Origin: Cymbidium sinense
Lineage: Eukaryota; Streptophyta; Magnoliopsida; Asparagales; Orchidaceae
Assembly: GCA_021442155.1 (NCBI GenBank)
Contig: CM038223.1
Location: forward strand, 31,780,983 to 31,844,982
Direction: 5' to 3'
DNA length: 64,000 bases
In this document: positions 49,636 through 59,939 of the stretch, in pieces
Position numbering within the stretch: the first letter of the stretch is position 1
Layout of the letters: the number at the start of each line of letters is the position of its first letter
Program-made: the position numbers and the translations under genes
Notes under the pieces: generated by a model
What the model saw: the letters and a program-made list of their open reading frames with translations, nothing else
What the model was told of the DNA's origin: nothing
Databases searched by the model: none

Positions 49636-52600
49636 CTAGGCCTAGAACTAAAAGTCTAGATCTATAAGTCTTTCTCCAAAGTTACCTCCTTCTCCAGGGA
49701 CCTCCTTTGAGGTTCACAGGGGACCTCTGCACCCATCCATTAATAGAGATAGCTCCTGCTATTTCTATACCCCTTAGATTCTAACTTAATTCCAAGTTTA
49801 ATTTACATTTAAAATTCCAAAAATAAATTCTTATGCCCTACAAAACAAACATCAGGAAATGCAAACAGTATACTAATAGTTATATTTATAAACATATAGG
49901 CTTAGCATTAATTGCTTGCCAAGCCCACCTATCTTATTAGGCTATGCTTTCAGCACCTATAAGTAAATGATAATTTTATAATTTATTATGATGATCCATT
50001 TAGCATAACCCCCTATTGAAGACAACATTAGTTCTAAAAAGAATGACATGCCATCCAATCTAATGGACAAATAATCCTAGACATTTAGTCCAAAATAATC
50101 AAGCATAAAATAATAAAAACATCACATCATAGAATATCAAAGATCGACCTAACCTAAATCTAAGGTTGGTGACCTAATAATCTAGTGTGTGAAGAAGGAG
50201 TTTGTATGGTAAGACTTTGCTAGGGATTATAAGTTCAAGTTTCAATATAGATTTCAAAGTTTGGTTTAATTTGATTTTGAGATTTTTCACTTTTCATAAT
50301 TTTTGACATGTCATTATTAAACCAGAGGCTTGAGGTATCAAGACCTCCTTCAGACTTATAGCCCTACATTTGTTAATTATTATACCACACATTTGCTAAT
50401 TATGAAAAATTTTATTTTCATTATTTTAATTTTTTATTATTAAAATTAATTCAATTTACCATTGGGTGGTTCCAATTTAGTTGATTTATGATATCATTTT
50501 AATTTTTAATTTCATTTTATGTTGAAGTAGAGTTTAAGTTTTAAAGAATGAAGAATAAAATAAATTTTATTTTGGGTAGAACCAATTCTATTCAACATCC
50601 TAAATCCTAATAGAATAAAGTCTTCACCTTAAGGTAAAGATTCATTCTAAGGGTCATGCAAAAACCTTAGATGTCTTTAATTTTACTTTATATTCAATTT
50701 GATTAATATTTTAATTTGATTAAGGTTCATTATTCTTTTCATTTTATTTAATTTGATCAAATGTCTCTTAGTTTGGATTTATAATTAATTTCTTTATACT
50801 CTTTGATTAAAATTTATTATGTCTTCTTAAACTGTATATAAGAGTTTAATGTTCAAATTGTCATAAATTTAGTTTGATTTAGTTTTTATTTAATGTTTGA
50901 TTTTAATTCATTTATATTTGATGTTGTTTACTTTATTTTTATAGCTTTATTTCATGTTTAATCTTTTTAATTTGGTTCATTATTCATTTGTTTTTAATTA
51001 TTTGAATTTTTTTAATTTAGATTGATCTTATTTATTTATTACATTAATGTCTGTGTTCATTTAATTTATTTGAATTTAACTTAATTCATTTAAATTTGTA
51101 TTTTGATTCATTCTTAGTTTAAGTTTTAGTTTCATTATGTGTTAAGATTTCATTAATCAATTTAACCCCTTTAGATTAAAATTTATTTTATCAATTCATA
51201 ACTTAGGAAACTTTGGCTATTTTGGGCACCAAACCTAACTTAGGCTATTTCATGTTTCTAAATTATTTCAAGTTTAATTGATTTGGTTAATCACTTTCAT
51301 TTGCATTTTGAATTTTATTGTTCATTAACTTAAATGGACTTAAGAATTTTCCTTATGTTAATGAATTCCATATTTGAATATGAAGTTTTGGGGTTAATTT
51401 TATGAACTTTTGTAATTTCTATGATTTTTTCAATTATTTTGACCTAACGATTGGAAATTCAATAAATTCAAATGCGAAGGTCAATTGGCCTTGAAATTTT
51501 TATGGCAAGTGGTGTTCCTTACCATTTTAAGATTTCTAAAATTTCATCCTAATCAGATGTGTAATTTATGGTTAATTAAGGTCTTAATTATTTCAATAAA
51601 ACCTAAAATAAGCTGAAATTAAAAGGAATTGATTAGGAGTCTTTTTCTATACATTCCTCTTAAAAAGATGCATCCATATAGGGTTCATTTAGAATTTTTG
51701 GTGATTTGGTTGATTTATTATGATTTTTTAAGTTTACATCATTTAATTGAATTAAGTAATTTAATTAATTACCAAATTAGGCCACTTTATGGCTTATTGG
51801 ATTTCAAACAATTTTAATGAAGTTTTTAAGTTTATTATGGTTTATTATGATGATTTAAATTATTTTTATAAATTTTCATGATTTTTTAATTTAAAATTAA
51901 TTTATTTCATAAAACTAAGGGTTTAAGGTTGGAAATTTCATATCTTTTTATTTACTTTGTTATAAATTATGAAAACTTTTCCTTGGGTGTGTTTTAATAC
52001 TAATTTCATTTCTCCAAAGTTTCAAATTAATTGGATGAGTGGTTTGAGCTTAATTTGAGTTTGATTATTTTTATTTAAACTCAAATTATCCCAAAACTAC
52101 CCAATAAAAATGTGGATTTTGGGTTTAATGGATTCCTCTCACTGAGATGAATCCATAGAATCTTTAATTGCATTTTTAAGATGTGTATTTTATCTTTTAT
52201 GATTTTTTAAATTTTTTGATATTTTTTAATATTTATTTGAATCAAAATTTCAAGAATTTTCCATTTTATTGGGCAGTGCCAAACAGTGATGACATTTAAG
52301 ATCTAGTTTAAATGGCAACGGGGGCACAAGATTCATCACAATCGTCTGATCTTTGGTTAGACATTTAGGATCCTACCCTCATGTTTTTAAGGGTTTTAAA
52401 TTTTATCGTACGGGTAGAGCTCGATCGTTTGTTGGCAAAGATTTCTCTCATGTTCTCGCCAACAAGAAGTGCAGACTGTCTGCATTTCAAGGACAAATTT
52501 TGACAATCTAGGCTATGCTTTCTTGCAGTTTTGATTGCAAATCGATCAAGAGTGAATTTGCAACTCATCTAAATAGCTGAATCTCACTTGATATCAAGTT

Positions 52601-53799
52601 GACTTGACAAATGACCATATCAAGATTCTTTGGAGGTCAATTTTGAAGCATACCTCATCGGCATTTATCCTCAATGGTGGGGACATTTCGTACACCTTTG
52701 TGGGGATGTGGCGAGCTTCTGAGAGAAGTTACACACTTTCCTCATCGTGGATCACTGTAAAGACCAAGCTCCACCCATTTCCATAAGGTTTGGTCATTTT
52801 CTGCCTCGTGGGTGGTGTGGTCATCAGTATGGGCTCGATCATGTTTGATTCCAACTCTAGAATGTTTTGGGAGAGTCAATTACAAAAAAAAGGGACACTC
52901 TTCCCTCATTTTTCTATTTACCACTGACTTTGGCCGAATTATGGCTTGTCAGTGATGAAAGGCTTAGGTAAGGGGTTACATAAGTTCCTCTTCACCTAGG
53001 GAGTGTGTAGAGGGGATTACATTCATCACAAAGGGATTTGTTCCCTACTTTTCAACATATGGTCTAGAGCCGTATATGCAAGGCTTTAAGTGGCCGAAAT
53101 CTGGACATCGATGATGAGGGCCTCGGCCAAAGGTTTGGCTTGGCCCTTTTCTTTCTTGTGAGTTTGTTTGGATGCATATCTAAAAGAAATGAAGCCTCCT
53201 CCTCTTACTATTTTTTTCCTTGGTCGTGAGCCATTTCTTATGAGTCCATGGAGGAAGGCAAGTTCCCTTTGTTATGGTTATGGCCACCCTCAGAGGCTAG
53301 CTCCAAGGGGTGGTCAATTGATTGGAGAAAATCTAAAATCAATGGTGGTGAACAAGTGGATGAGGTATGGAAGAGAGGAATTGGGATTTTTCTTCTTTGT
53401 ATGGTTAGACCTCATCTCCTTGTGACTTCATCTCACAAGGCACTTCTTTGACTTTTGGCATCACCATCACATCCCTTTAGGTTGGTGGTTGGTTGGCCAA
53501 ATCAAACTAAGGTGAATCTTAGGTTAAACTCAAGTCCACTTCAGTTGGATTTAAAAATTAGACCTAGTTCATGTCATTTAGATTTGACTTAATTTAAAAT
53601 ATTTTAATGTGTTCCTTTATTTTGATTGATTGGTTTTAGGTTTGGATTTAAATCATTATTGATAGTCCAATGGATAATTGAGAATTCAATTAGGTCATCC
53701 CACATGATAGTTTAATTTAATTTCGTCATAATTAGACCCATTTTTGAATTAAATGAGTTAAATTAAGTTTAATTAAGTTAAGTGACCAATTTGACTAAA

Positions 53800-54260
53800 T
53801 CAATGTATGTTTCGACCCCAATCATGTTTAATCAAATGTGTGAAATGATTTGGAGCAATTAATTTTATTTGATTTAGAATTTATTTTAAATTTGACCCAT
53901 TTGACCCAAATTGGGCTTAATGGGTTAAGTTGGATTCATTTGGGTCAAATGACCAAATTGGTCAAATTAGACCCAATGATTGGTTGGACTATGTTTAATT
54001 ATTATTTTTAAATGATTTTGGACATTCAATCTGAGTTGTTTTTAATTTTATTTGAATTTTGGATTTTTAATAAGTTTTATTTGGGTTTATTTATATCAAG
54101 TGTTAGCCCAAATAAAATCTTATTGAGTTTAGATCTATTTGAGTTATGTTTAAACAATTTCATTTCACAATTTTAGGACTTTGTTAAGACTTAATTTTAT
54201 CAAATTTTAATGGGTTGACCTTTGATTTGGTGGGACACACATAAGTCAACTCCATGTCAA
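53800..54260. repeat. GGTCAAAT block of L6
   Basis: TTGGGTCAAATGACC, TTGGTCAAATTAGACCC and similar words, with no fixed period. Confidence 0.65.
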
Positions 54261-54698
54261 AAAGTGGACCATCTTTGATTTTCATTTAAATTTAGTTTTG
54301 GATTTATTTTTATTCATGCATTGGCTTTAAGTTTTTTATTTGATTTAATTTCAATTTATTTTGATTTCATTTTAATTTCTTTAAGTTAAGGTGATTTTGA
54401 GCTTAAGTAGGATAATTGGTTAACCACTCTAATTATCTTACTTTAAACCCAAATGAATTTGGAATTCAACTGGAATGTGTCAAATGGGATGTGTTTGACT
54501 CAATTCTTTTATTTAATGTTTAAATTTTAGGTTGAGTCTACCTAATCTCATTAGGTTAGATCAAACCCAAGAAAGATGCACTAGGTCACTAGGTATAGTA
54601 TCCTAAGTGTCTAATCAGGAGGTTCTTAACCTAGGACTGAGTGTCCTAATTACTAGTTTTAGAAATGATGTTAACCTCATCCAAAAATAAGGTCAACA

Positions 54699-54712
54699 CT
54701 CACCTTTTGAGT
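54699..54712 (-). other. Polypurine-tract-like sequence before L6
   Basis: The minus strand reads CTCAAAAGGTGAG immediately before TGTTGACC. The AAAAGGTGAG part is nearly all purine and touches the LTR, the position expected of a plus-strand primer site. Confidence 0.45.
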
Positions 54713-55459
54713 CACCTTCCTCTATTCTTTTTCTAATTTTTGGTCATTTGAGGTGGCTCAGAAGTGGACCCTACTTCAAAGGTTTTAAGGAAGAAAAAAG
54801 CAAGTAATGCCTCTTCAGTAGGCAATTTAATCTTCTTGGGACAAGACCAGCCTGGACCCTCTCAGTGACCTTAGTAGTGACTTTTCTACCACTGGTAGGG
54901 GTAGTACAGAGTACACAAGAGACTCCATAATGGGTTGTTTACCCTTAATAGCCACTTCATTGATAGGGGGCAAGAGTTACTCCATTAGTTATAATGTTCA
55001 GATTTTCAAATCGAGCTCTGAACATAAAAACTAAGCCATTAGTTAATATGCTGCTATCAATAGAGAAACTAATCCCAAACATGACAGCAAAAATAAGTTG
55101 CCCAACCAATTTCTATAAATAAGAGAATTAAGTATGTTATAATTAAAATTTAATTAACATAATGTAGTCAAAAGAAAAGCTTTTGACCCATTAAGAAAAC
55201 TTAGGTATTTCATTATAGCTAGAATTTTTAAAAGATTTTTTATTCCTTTGAAAGTGTAGATTTATAGAACCAACTCATCTGATTTTAACAAATAAGAAAG
55301 ATTTATAACCTACTTAATGAATGTTGAGTATGCTCTATCAAAGATGAAATGGAGAGATACCCAACAAAAAGAAAACCAATCTTGTCCCATGTAAAGACAT
55401 GTACATCACTAAAATATATATAAATAAAGGCCTATTTCTAAAGATGGAGAGAGGTACTA

Positions 55460-55478
55460 TTTCCCAGTGGAGTCACCA
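55460..55478 (-). other. Primer-binding-site-like sequence after L7
   Basis: TGGTGACTCCACTGGGAAA on the minus strand, 11 bases past the CA end of L7 and preceded by AAGATATTTT. It is similar to the TGGCGACTCYGCTGGGGA pattern I associate with Tat/Ogre elements. Its match to the sequence after L6 at the same spacing supports the assigned LTR ends and orientation. Confidence 0.65.
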
Positions 55479-55776
55479 AAAAATATCTTTGTGGGGAAAA
55501 ATAATGTGACACCACATAGATTTTAGAAATTTCTTATTTTTGTAATAAAATTTGTCATTAAGAAATAAACATATTATCTCAGAAGACAAACATATTATCC
55601 TATAATGAATTTGATTACTTAAATAAGAACTCCAAAGATTAATGGGTCTTTTAATATTCCAAAGATTCTTCCCTTGAACTACATAGAAAAGTAGGAAAAG
55701 GTTTATTTCCTACTAGGATCATAGTTCTCTTTAAGGGAAATCCCCTACAGTTAATTACATCTTAGGAATAAGGATC

Positions 55777-55780
55777 TCTT
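55777..55780. repeat. Left target-site duplication of L8 (TCTT)
   Basis: Matches 59936-59939. Only 4 bp match at this register, where 5 bp is usual for gypsy insertions. A single later base change or slip could explain it. Confidence 0.65.
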
Positions 55781-56039
55781 TGTTGACATTATTTTTGGAT
55801 GAGGTTAATTTGAATTCTGAAATCAATAATTAGGATGTCCTAATCTCAAATAGTTATCTTCAAATTCAATGCTTAGGACACTATACCTAGTGACCTAGTC
55901 CACCCTCCTTGAGTTTGATCTAACCTGACGTGCTTAGGTGAACTCAACCAAAATTTCAAATTTGGATTAAATCAAGTCAAATCCAAATAAATCAAAATAA
56001 AATCAAATTAAAAAATGAATAAATTTGAAACCAAATTCA

Positions 56040-56640
56040 AAACTAGTCAACTCATTTGGCATAGGTTTGACTTAAGTGGGTCCCACTAAGTTGAAGGTCA
56101 ACCCACCAAGAATTTGACCAAATTAAATCATTCCAAATATTTCAAATGATCAAATAAACATGTTTGATCACAAATTTAAGGAAATTTAAATTTAGGCCTT
56201 TATTGGGTTCATTAGACCACTTAGTCTAAATAATCCTAAATGGATCCTATTAGGTTCAAAACCAAATCAAACTGATATCAATTCAATTCGATTACACAAA
56301 ATCATTTGGAAATGATAATTAAACATAATCCAACCTATCATTGGGTTTAATTTGGTCAAATTGGTAATTTGACCCAAATGAAACCCAAGCTTAACCCATT
56401 AATCCCACTTTTGGTCAAATGGGTTCAAATTGAAATCCAATTAAAATTAAATGAAACCAATCACTCCAAATCCTCTCACACATGTGATCAAGCATGATTG
56501 GAGTCCAAACCCAATCCAATTGAGAGAAATTGGTAATTTGAACCCAATTGGAATCAAACTTAACCCATTTAGGGTTAAATGGGTTGAAATGAAATGAAAT
56601 TCAAAATTAATTGAATTAATCAAATCAAAACTCAATCAAT
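56040..56640. repeat. TTGACCC / GGTCAAAT block of L8
   Basis: Plus-sense version of the 5' low-complexity block, with TTTGGTCAAATTGG, TTTGACCCAAATGAAACCC and similar words. Confidence 0.65.
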
Positions 56641-58860
56641 CATCAATTAAAGATGATTAAACTAAAAATTAAAGAGAATTAAATTAAAACCAAGTACTTT
56701 GAATCCAAATACTTGGTTTGGATTCAAATTTCCAATCCAAGTCAAATAGGTTTAGACTTGACCTTAAATTCATTTGAGTTTGAGTTGGATAGCCACATAC
56801 TAGTCTAAAGACTTTGATGGTGATGACATAAACCATAAAAAATAAAGAAAAATGAAAGTGGTGAAATTATGAGAAAAGAGGACTTAAAAATTCATGAAAA
56901 GAAGGCAAGTCTCATTTCCCCTCTTTCCTATGCCTCATTCCATCTCTTAACTTCAAAATATTAGATTGATTCCAATCAATTGAAGGCCGCCAAGCCTACA
57001 AGCTAAAATGAAATTAACTTTCTCCAAGGGAGAAACCAAGGAAGAAGAGGGAAAAAAGGAGTCAAAGGGTCGACCAAGGAGGAAAATAAGGGGTAGGCCC
57101 CTTTCTCCCTCCCCAATTCTTATCCAAACTTGCTCACAAGTTCAAGGGGGATGGAATCCACCCCTTAGCTGGCCTTATCACTGCGGTGGCTAGATTCCAG
57201 CCACGTAGAAGGGCATATGCAAGCCTCTTAGCCAACCATGGAAAGAGGGGAGGGAAGGCCAATTCCCTTCCTCTTTTCATCTCAAATCATTCACCAAGGA
57301 AAAAGATGAATGATGAGAACCTTCCACCGACCCCTCACCATCAATTCACTAGAAAATGAATGGAAACTAATGGCCTTGGAGCTTCTTTAATGGTGAAATA
57401 TAGGGGAGACTCTCCCACATCAAAGTGAACATTCCAACATGTTCAAGAGGTCAAGGAAAGCTCAAACGAATTACCACCCCATCCCCTCACTGTTGGGAGG
57501 CTGGAGAACATCCAATGCCACCGGATTCTGATTCGATGTTGGTCTAGGCAGCAATCCATAAGGAGGCAAGCTGTGAAATTGCATACACACATTTGTCACA
57601 TTAAAATGAAGCTAATGGGGTCGATCCCACTATCAGTGATCGTCAAAAATAAGGTACGCTCCACCATCGGTCCTTTAGGCATTCAATTTTGGTACTTTTC
57701 AACATAAAATTGATCCCCAATGGATCAAACTTCACATATGGGTTGTAAAGTGATCCTTGATCATTTTGCAATCAAAAACACATGAAAAATCACTAGTGAT
57801 AGCTAGAATTTAGGTGAAAATGATGGAGGGTGTCCGTCTCTCACTAGAGAGTTGTAGGATCTAATCATTATTGTCTAATCCTTCTATTTAGAATGGATGG
57901 TCATGATTTAGTTAGAAGATCTGATTTAATCCTTTAAGGATGCTGCAGATCATTTTTGACTTGGATGCCATGTGGGATCCGCATGGCCAAATCCAACCTC
58001 GCCATGTGGCGACAATGCCACGGTGGCTACCACGTCAGGCTGCTGTTATAAAATAGTTAAATCCCTTTAAAAATTAATTAAAAATCAATTAGAAATCATA
58101 AAAATTTTAATAATTCATATAAAATTAAATATAAATCCAAAAATTACAAACTTAGGCTCTATAGATTCATTTTGATGAGAGGAATCCATTAAAATTAGTT
58201 ATGTGATTCTTTATGATTCCTTATGATGTATTGTGATTAAACTCATCCACATGTATTGTGAATTTATTTTCTTCACACACTAGATCATTACGACATGGAT
58301 TCTAGACTTAGGTTAGATTGTTTTGTGATTCTTTATGATTCCTTATGATGTGTTGTGATATGATGTGCTTCATATGTATTTTTGTTGCACTATTTTAGAT
58401 TGCATATCTAGGATTGTTTGCCCTTTAGGCTGAATGGTAGGATGTTATTTCTAGATTTAATATTATCTTCTACAGGGAATGCTAGAAAGGGATGTTATAA
58501 TAAATAAATTGAAATGTTGTTTTCTTGCAGCTATGCTTAAGTTCTTAAGTATAACCCATATGATAGGTGGGCTTGGTAAGCAGCTAATGCTAAGCCCGTA
58601 TATTTGTGAAATATGACTGTTGCATGCTATTTGAATTTTGCTAACATTTTTTTTTGTAGGGCTTAGAATTTAATTTTAAAATCAAAATGTAAATTTGAGC
58701 TTATAATTTGGTTAAGATCTATGAGGTCTAGGATTAGCAGGAGCTAACCCTACTAGAAGATAGGTGTAGTGGTCCCCTATGAAGCCCAATAGAATGACTC
58801 TAAAGAAGGCGACTATCCTAGAAAAAATCAATAAATCTAGACTTGTAGTTCTAGGTCAGG

Positions 58861-58945
58861 CTGTATAAGGGTAGAGCTCGGCTGCCCATTTACTCTTTCT
58901 TCTGAGGTGTATAGCGGTACCTGACCGTATTGGCCTTTTTCTTAA
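58861..58945 (+). promoter_or_regulatory. Promoter-like block of L8
   Basis: CTGTATAAGGGTAGAGCTCGG, then CTGCCCA, a pyrimidine run and GTATAGCGGTACCTGACCG. It lies about 1.07 kb before the LTR 3' end, shorter than in L4-L6 because of small deletions in R-U5. Confidence 0.53.
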
Positions 58946-59935
58946 ATTAAGTTGTCTAGATTTATTTTGGGTGTGTAATAGAATCAACCTACTTTTCTAG
59001 ATTTTTTTTTATGTTGTGCTTTCCTGTGATTGAATGCCTGGATGATTAGGCTTATAAGGAAAATTAAAGTTTATACCCAATTTAAATTTAAACAACTAAA
59101 ATAAAAAATAAAGAAAAATCGGAAGCTTCATACAAACTAAAGCCTTAGGGAAAACTTAAAATCAATTGTTAGGTTAGTTCTATTATGAAGCTAACACCAC
59201 TAGAAATGGATGTTATTAGTCCAAAAGAGTTAGGGATAGGTTAGTTCCCTCAAGTGAGAGGAATGGTTGATAATTCCCAAAATAGAACTAGGTTGAGCAT
59301 CTGACATGTATTAGAAGCACTTGTAGACCAGGTTCTAAAGCATCCTTCTTGGAATAAGTCTTCTCCTAAGCATTTCTATAGTCTTGTGCTACTAGAATCT
59401 AAGTCCTAGACTTCTAAAAAATGTCAACTCACACTCTAAATAAAATTACAAAATTCAAAACCTAATTACAAGATAGTTGAAATGTCTACTAGGCATCCAA
59501 GTATCAATATGCATTTCCTACTTCATCTCATTTGGCCTCCAAAATAATTGTCTCTAATTTGAACCATTCCTAATTGAAATTCCAAAAATCAATCTTTTGA
59601 AAACAAACTTAGAAATATTAAGAATTAACAACTCATTTATTTAATCAAGAGTAAAGATCCTTTTTAAGTTGTAATTAACTATAGAGGATTGCCTCTATAG
59701 GGAAATATGAACACAGTTTAAAATAAACCCTATTCTACCTTCCATGTAGTTCAAGAGAAATATCTCTGGTACATAAAAGACCTATTAGCCTTAAGAGTCT
59801 TTTATTAAATGATCAAATCCATTATAGGAAAACATGTTTATCCTTTGGGATAATTTGTTACTCTTTATTGATGCATTTGATCATCCAAAAAAAAAATTTT
59901 CTAAACTCTATGTGGTGTCATAAATTTTCCCCACA

Positions 59936-59939
59936 TCTT
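59936..59939. repeat. Right target-site duplication of L8 (TCTT)
   Basis: Partner of 55777-55780. Confidence 0.65.

Larger units (their letters stand above)
48173..54698 (-). mobile_element. Giant LTR L6 (subfamily A), shared between two internal regions
   Basis: This is an uninterrupted 6,526-bp LTR. On the minus strand it starts TGTTGACCTTATTTTTGG at 54698 and ends near 48173 at TTTTCCCCATT, where the final CA has decayed. On the 5' side a purine-rich AAAAGGTGAG directly precedes it (PPT-like). On the 3' side a PBS-like sequence follows. So it looks like the 3' LTR of the short element on its right and the 5' LTR of the long internal region on its left. Blocks in order on the plus strand: hairpin (about 48930), promoter (49561-49635), T-rich region (about 50380-52260), GC-richer block (about 52260-53470), GGTCAAAT block (53800-54260). 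Confidence 0.85.
54699..55489 (-). mobile_element. 791-bp internal segment between L7 and L6
   Basis: Read on the minus strand it starts with a PBS-like sequence 11 bases after L7 and ends with a purine-rich AAAAGGTGAG directly before L6. Its first ~240 bases (55489-55250) match the corresponding stretch after L6 (48172-47940), including AAATAGTACCTCTCTCCATC and a shared run of 5' leader sequence. The rest (54700-55000) is slightly GC-richer. One short frame contains KVTTKVTERVQAGLVP, but I recognise no gag domain. This is either a deleted element or a short non-autonomous one with both priming sites. Confidence 0.68.
55781..59935 (+). mobile_element. Solo LTR L8 (subfamily A), inverted inside L7
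   Basis: A 4,155-bp unit with perfect termini: TGTTGACATT at 55781 and TTTTCCCCACA at 59935. It sits in L7 in the opposite orientation. It is shorter than its relatives because an internal stretch is missing near 58195. There the GAGAGGAATCCATTAAAAT motif runs straight into TTATGTGATTC..., whereas other copies have about 2 kb of A-rich sequence at this point. It retains the GGTCAAAT block (56040-56640), the GC-richer block (about 56900-58040), the promoter block (58861-58945) and a partial hairpin block (about 59185). The small frames at 56447-56635 and 57008-57193 are chance. Confidence 0.85.

Noticed and set aside
53168..53451. Overlapping frames of 85 and 67 codons in L6 as a small conserved protein
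   Set aside because: The matching region of L2 (about 18430-18660) is related at DNA level but has stops and frameshifts in these frames. There is no codon-level conservation.
6655..54698. L2 and L6 as the two LTRs of one simple element with its own target duplication
   Set aside because: The flanks TTTAT (6650-6654) and CTCAC (54699-54703) do not match, and L6 is bordered by internal sequence on both sides. A simple single insertion does not fit, although a recombined array does.
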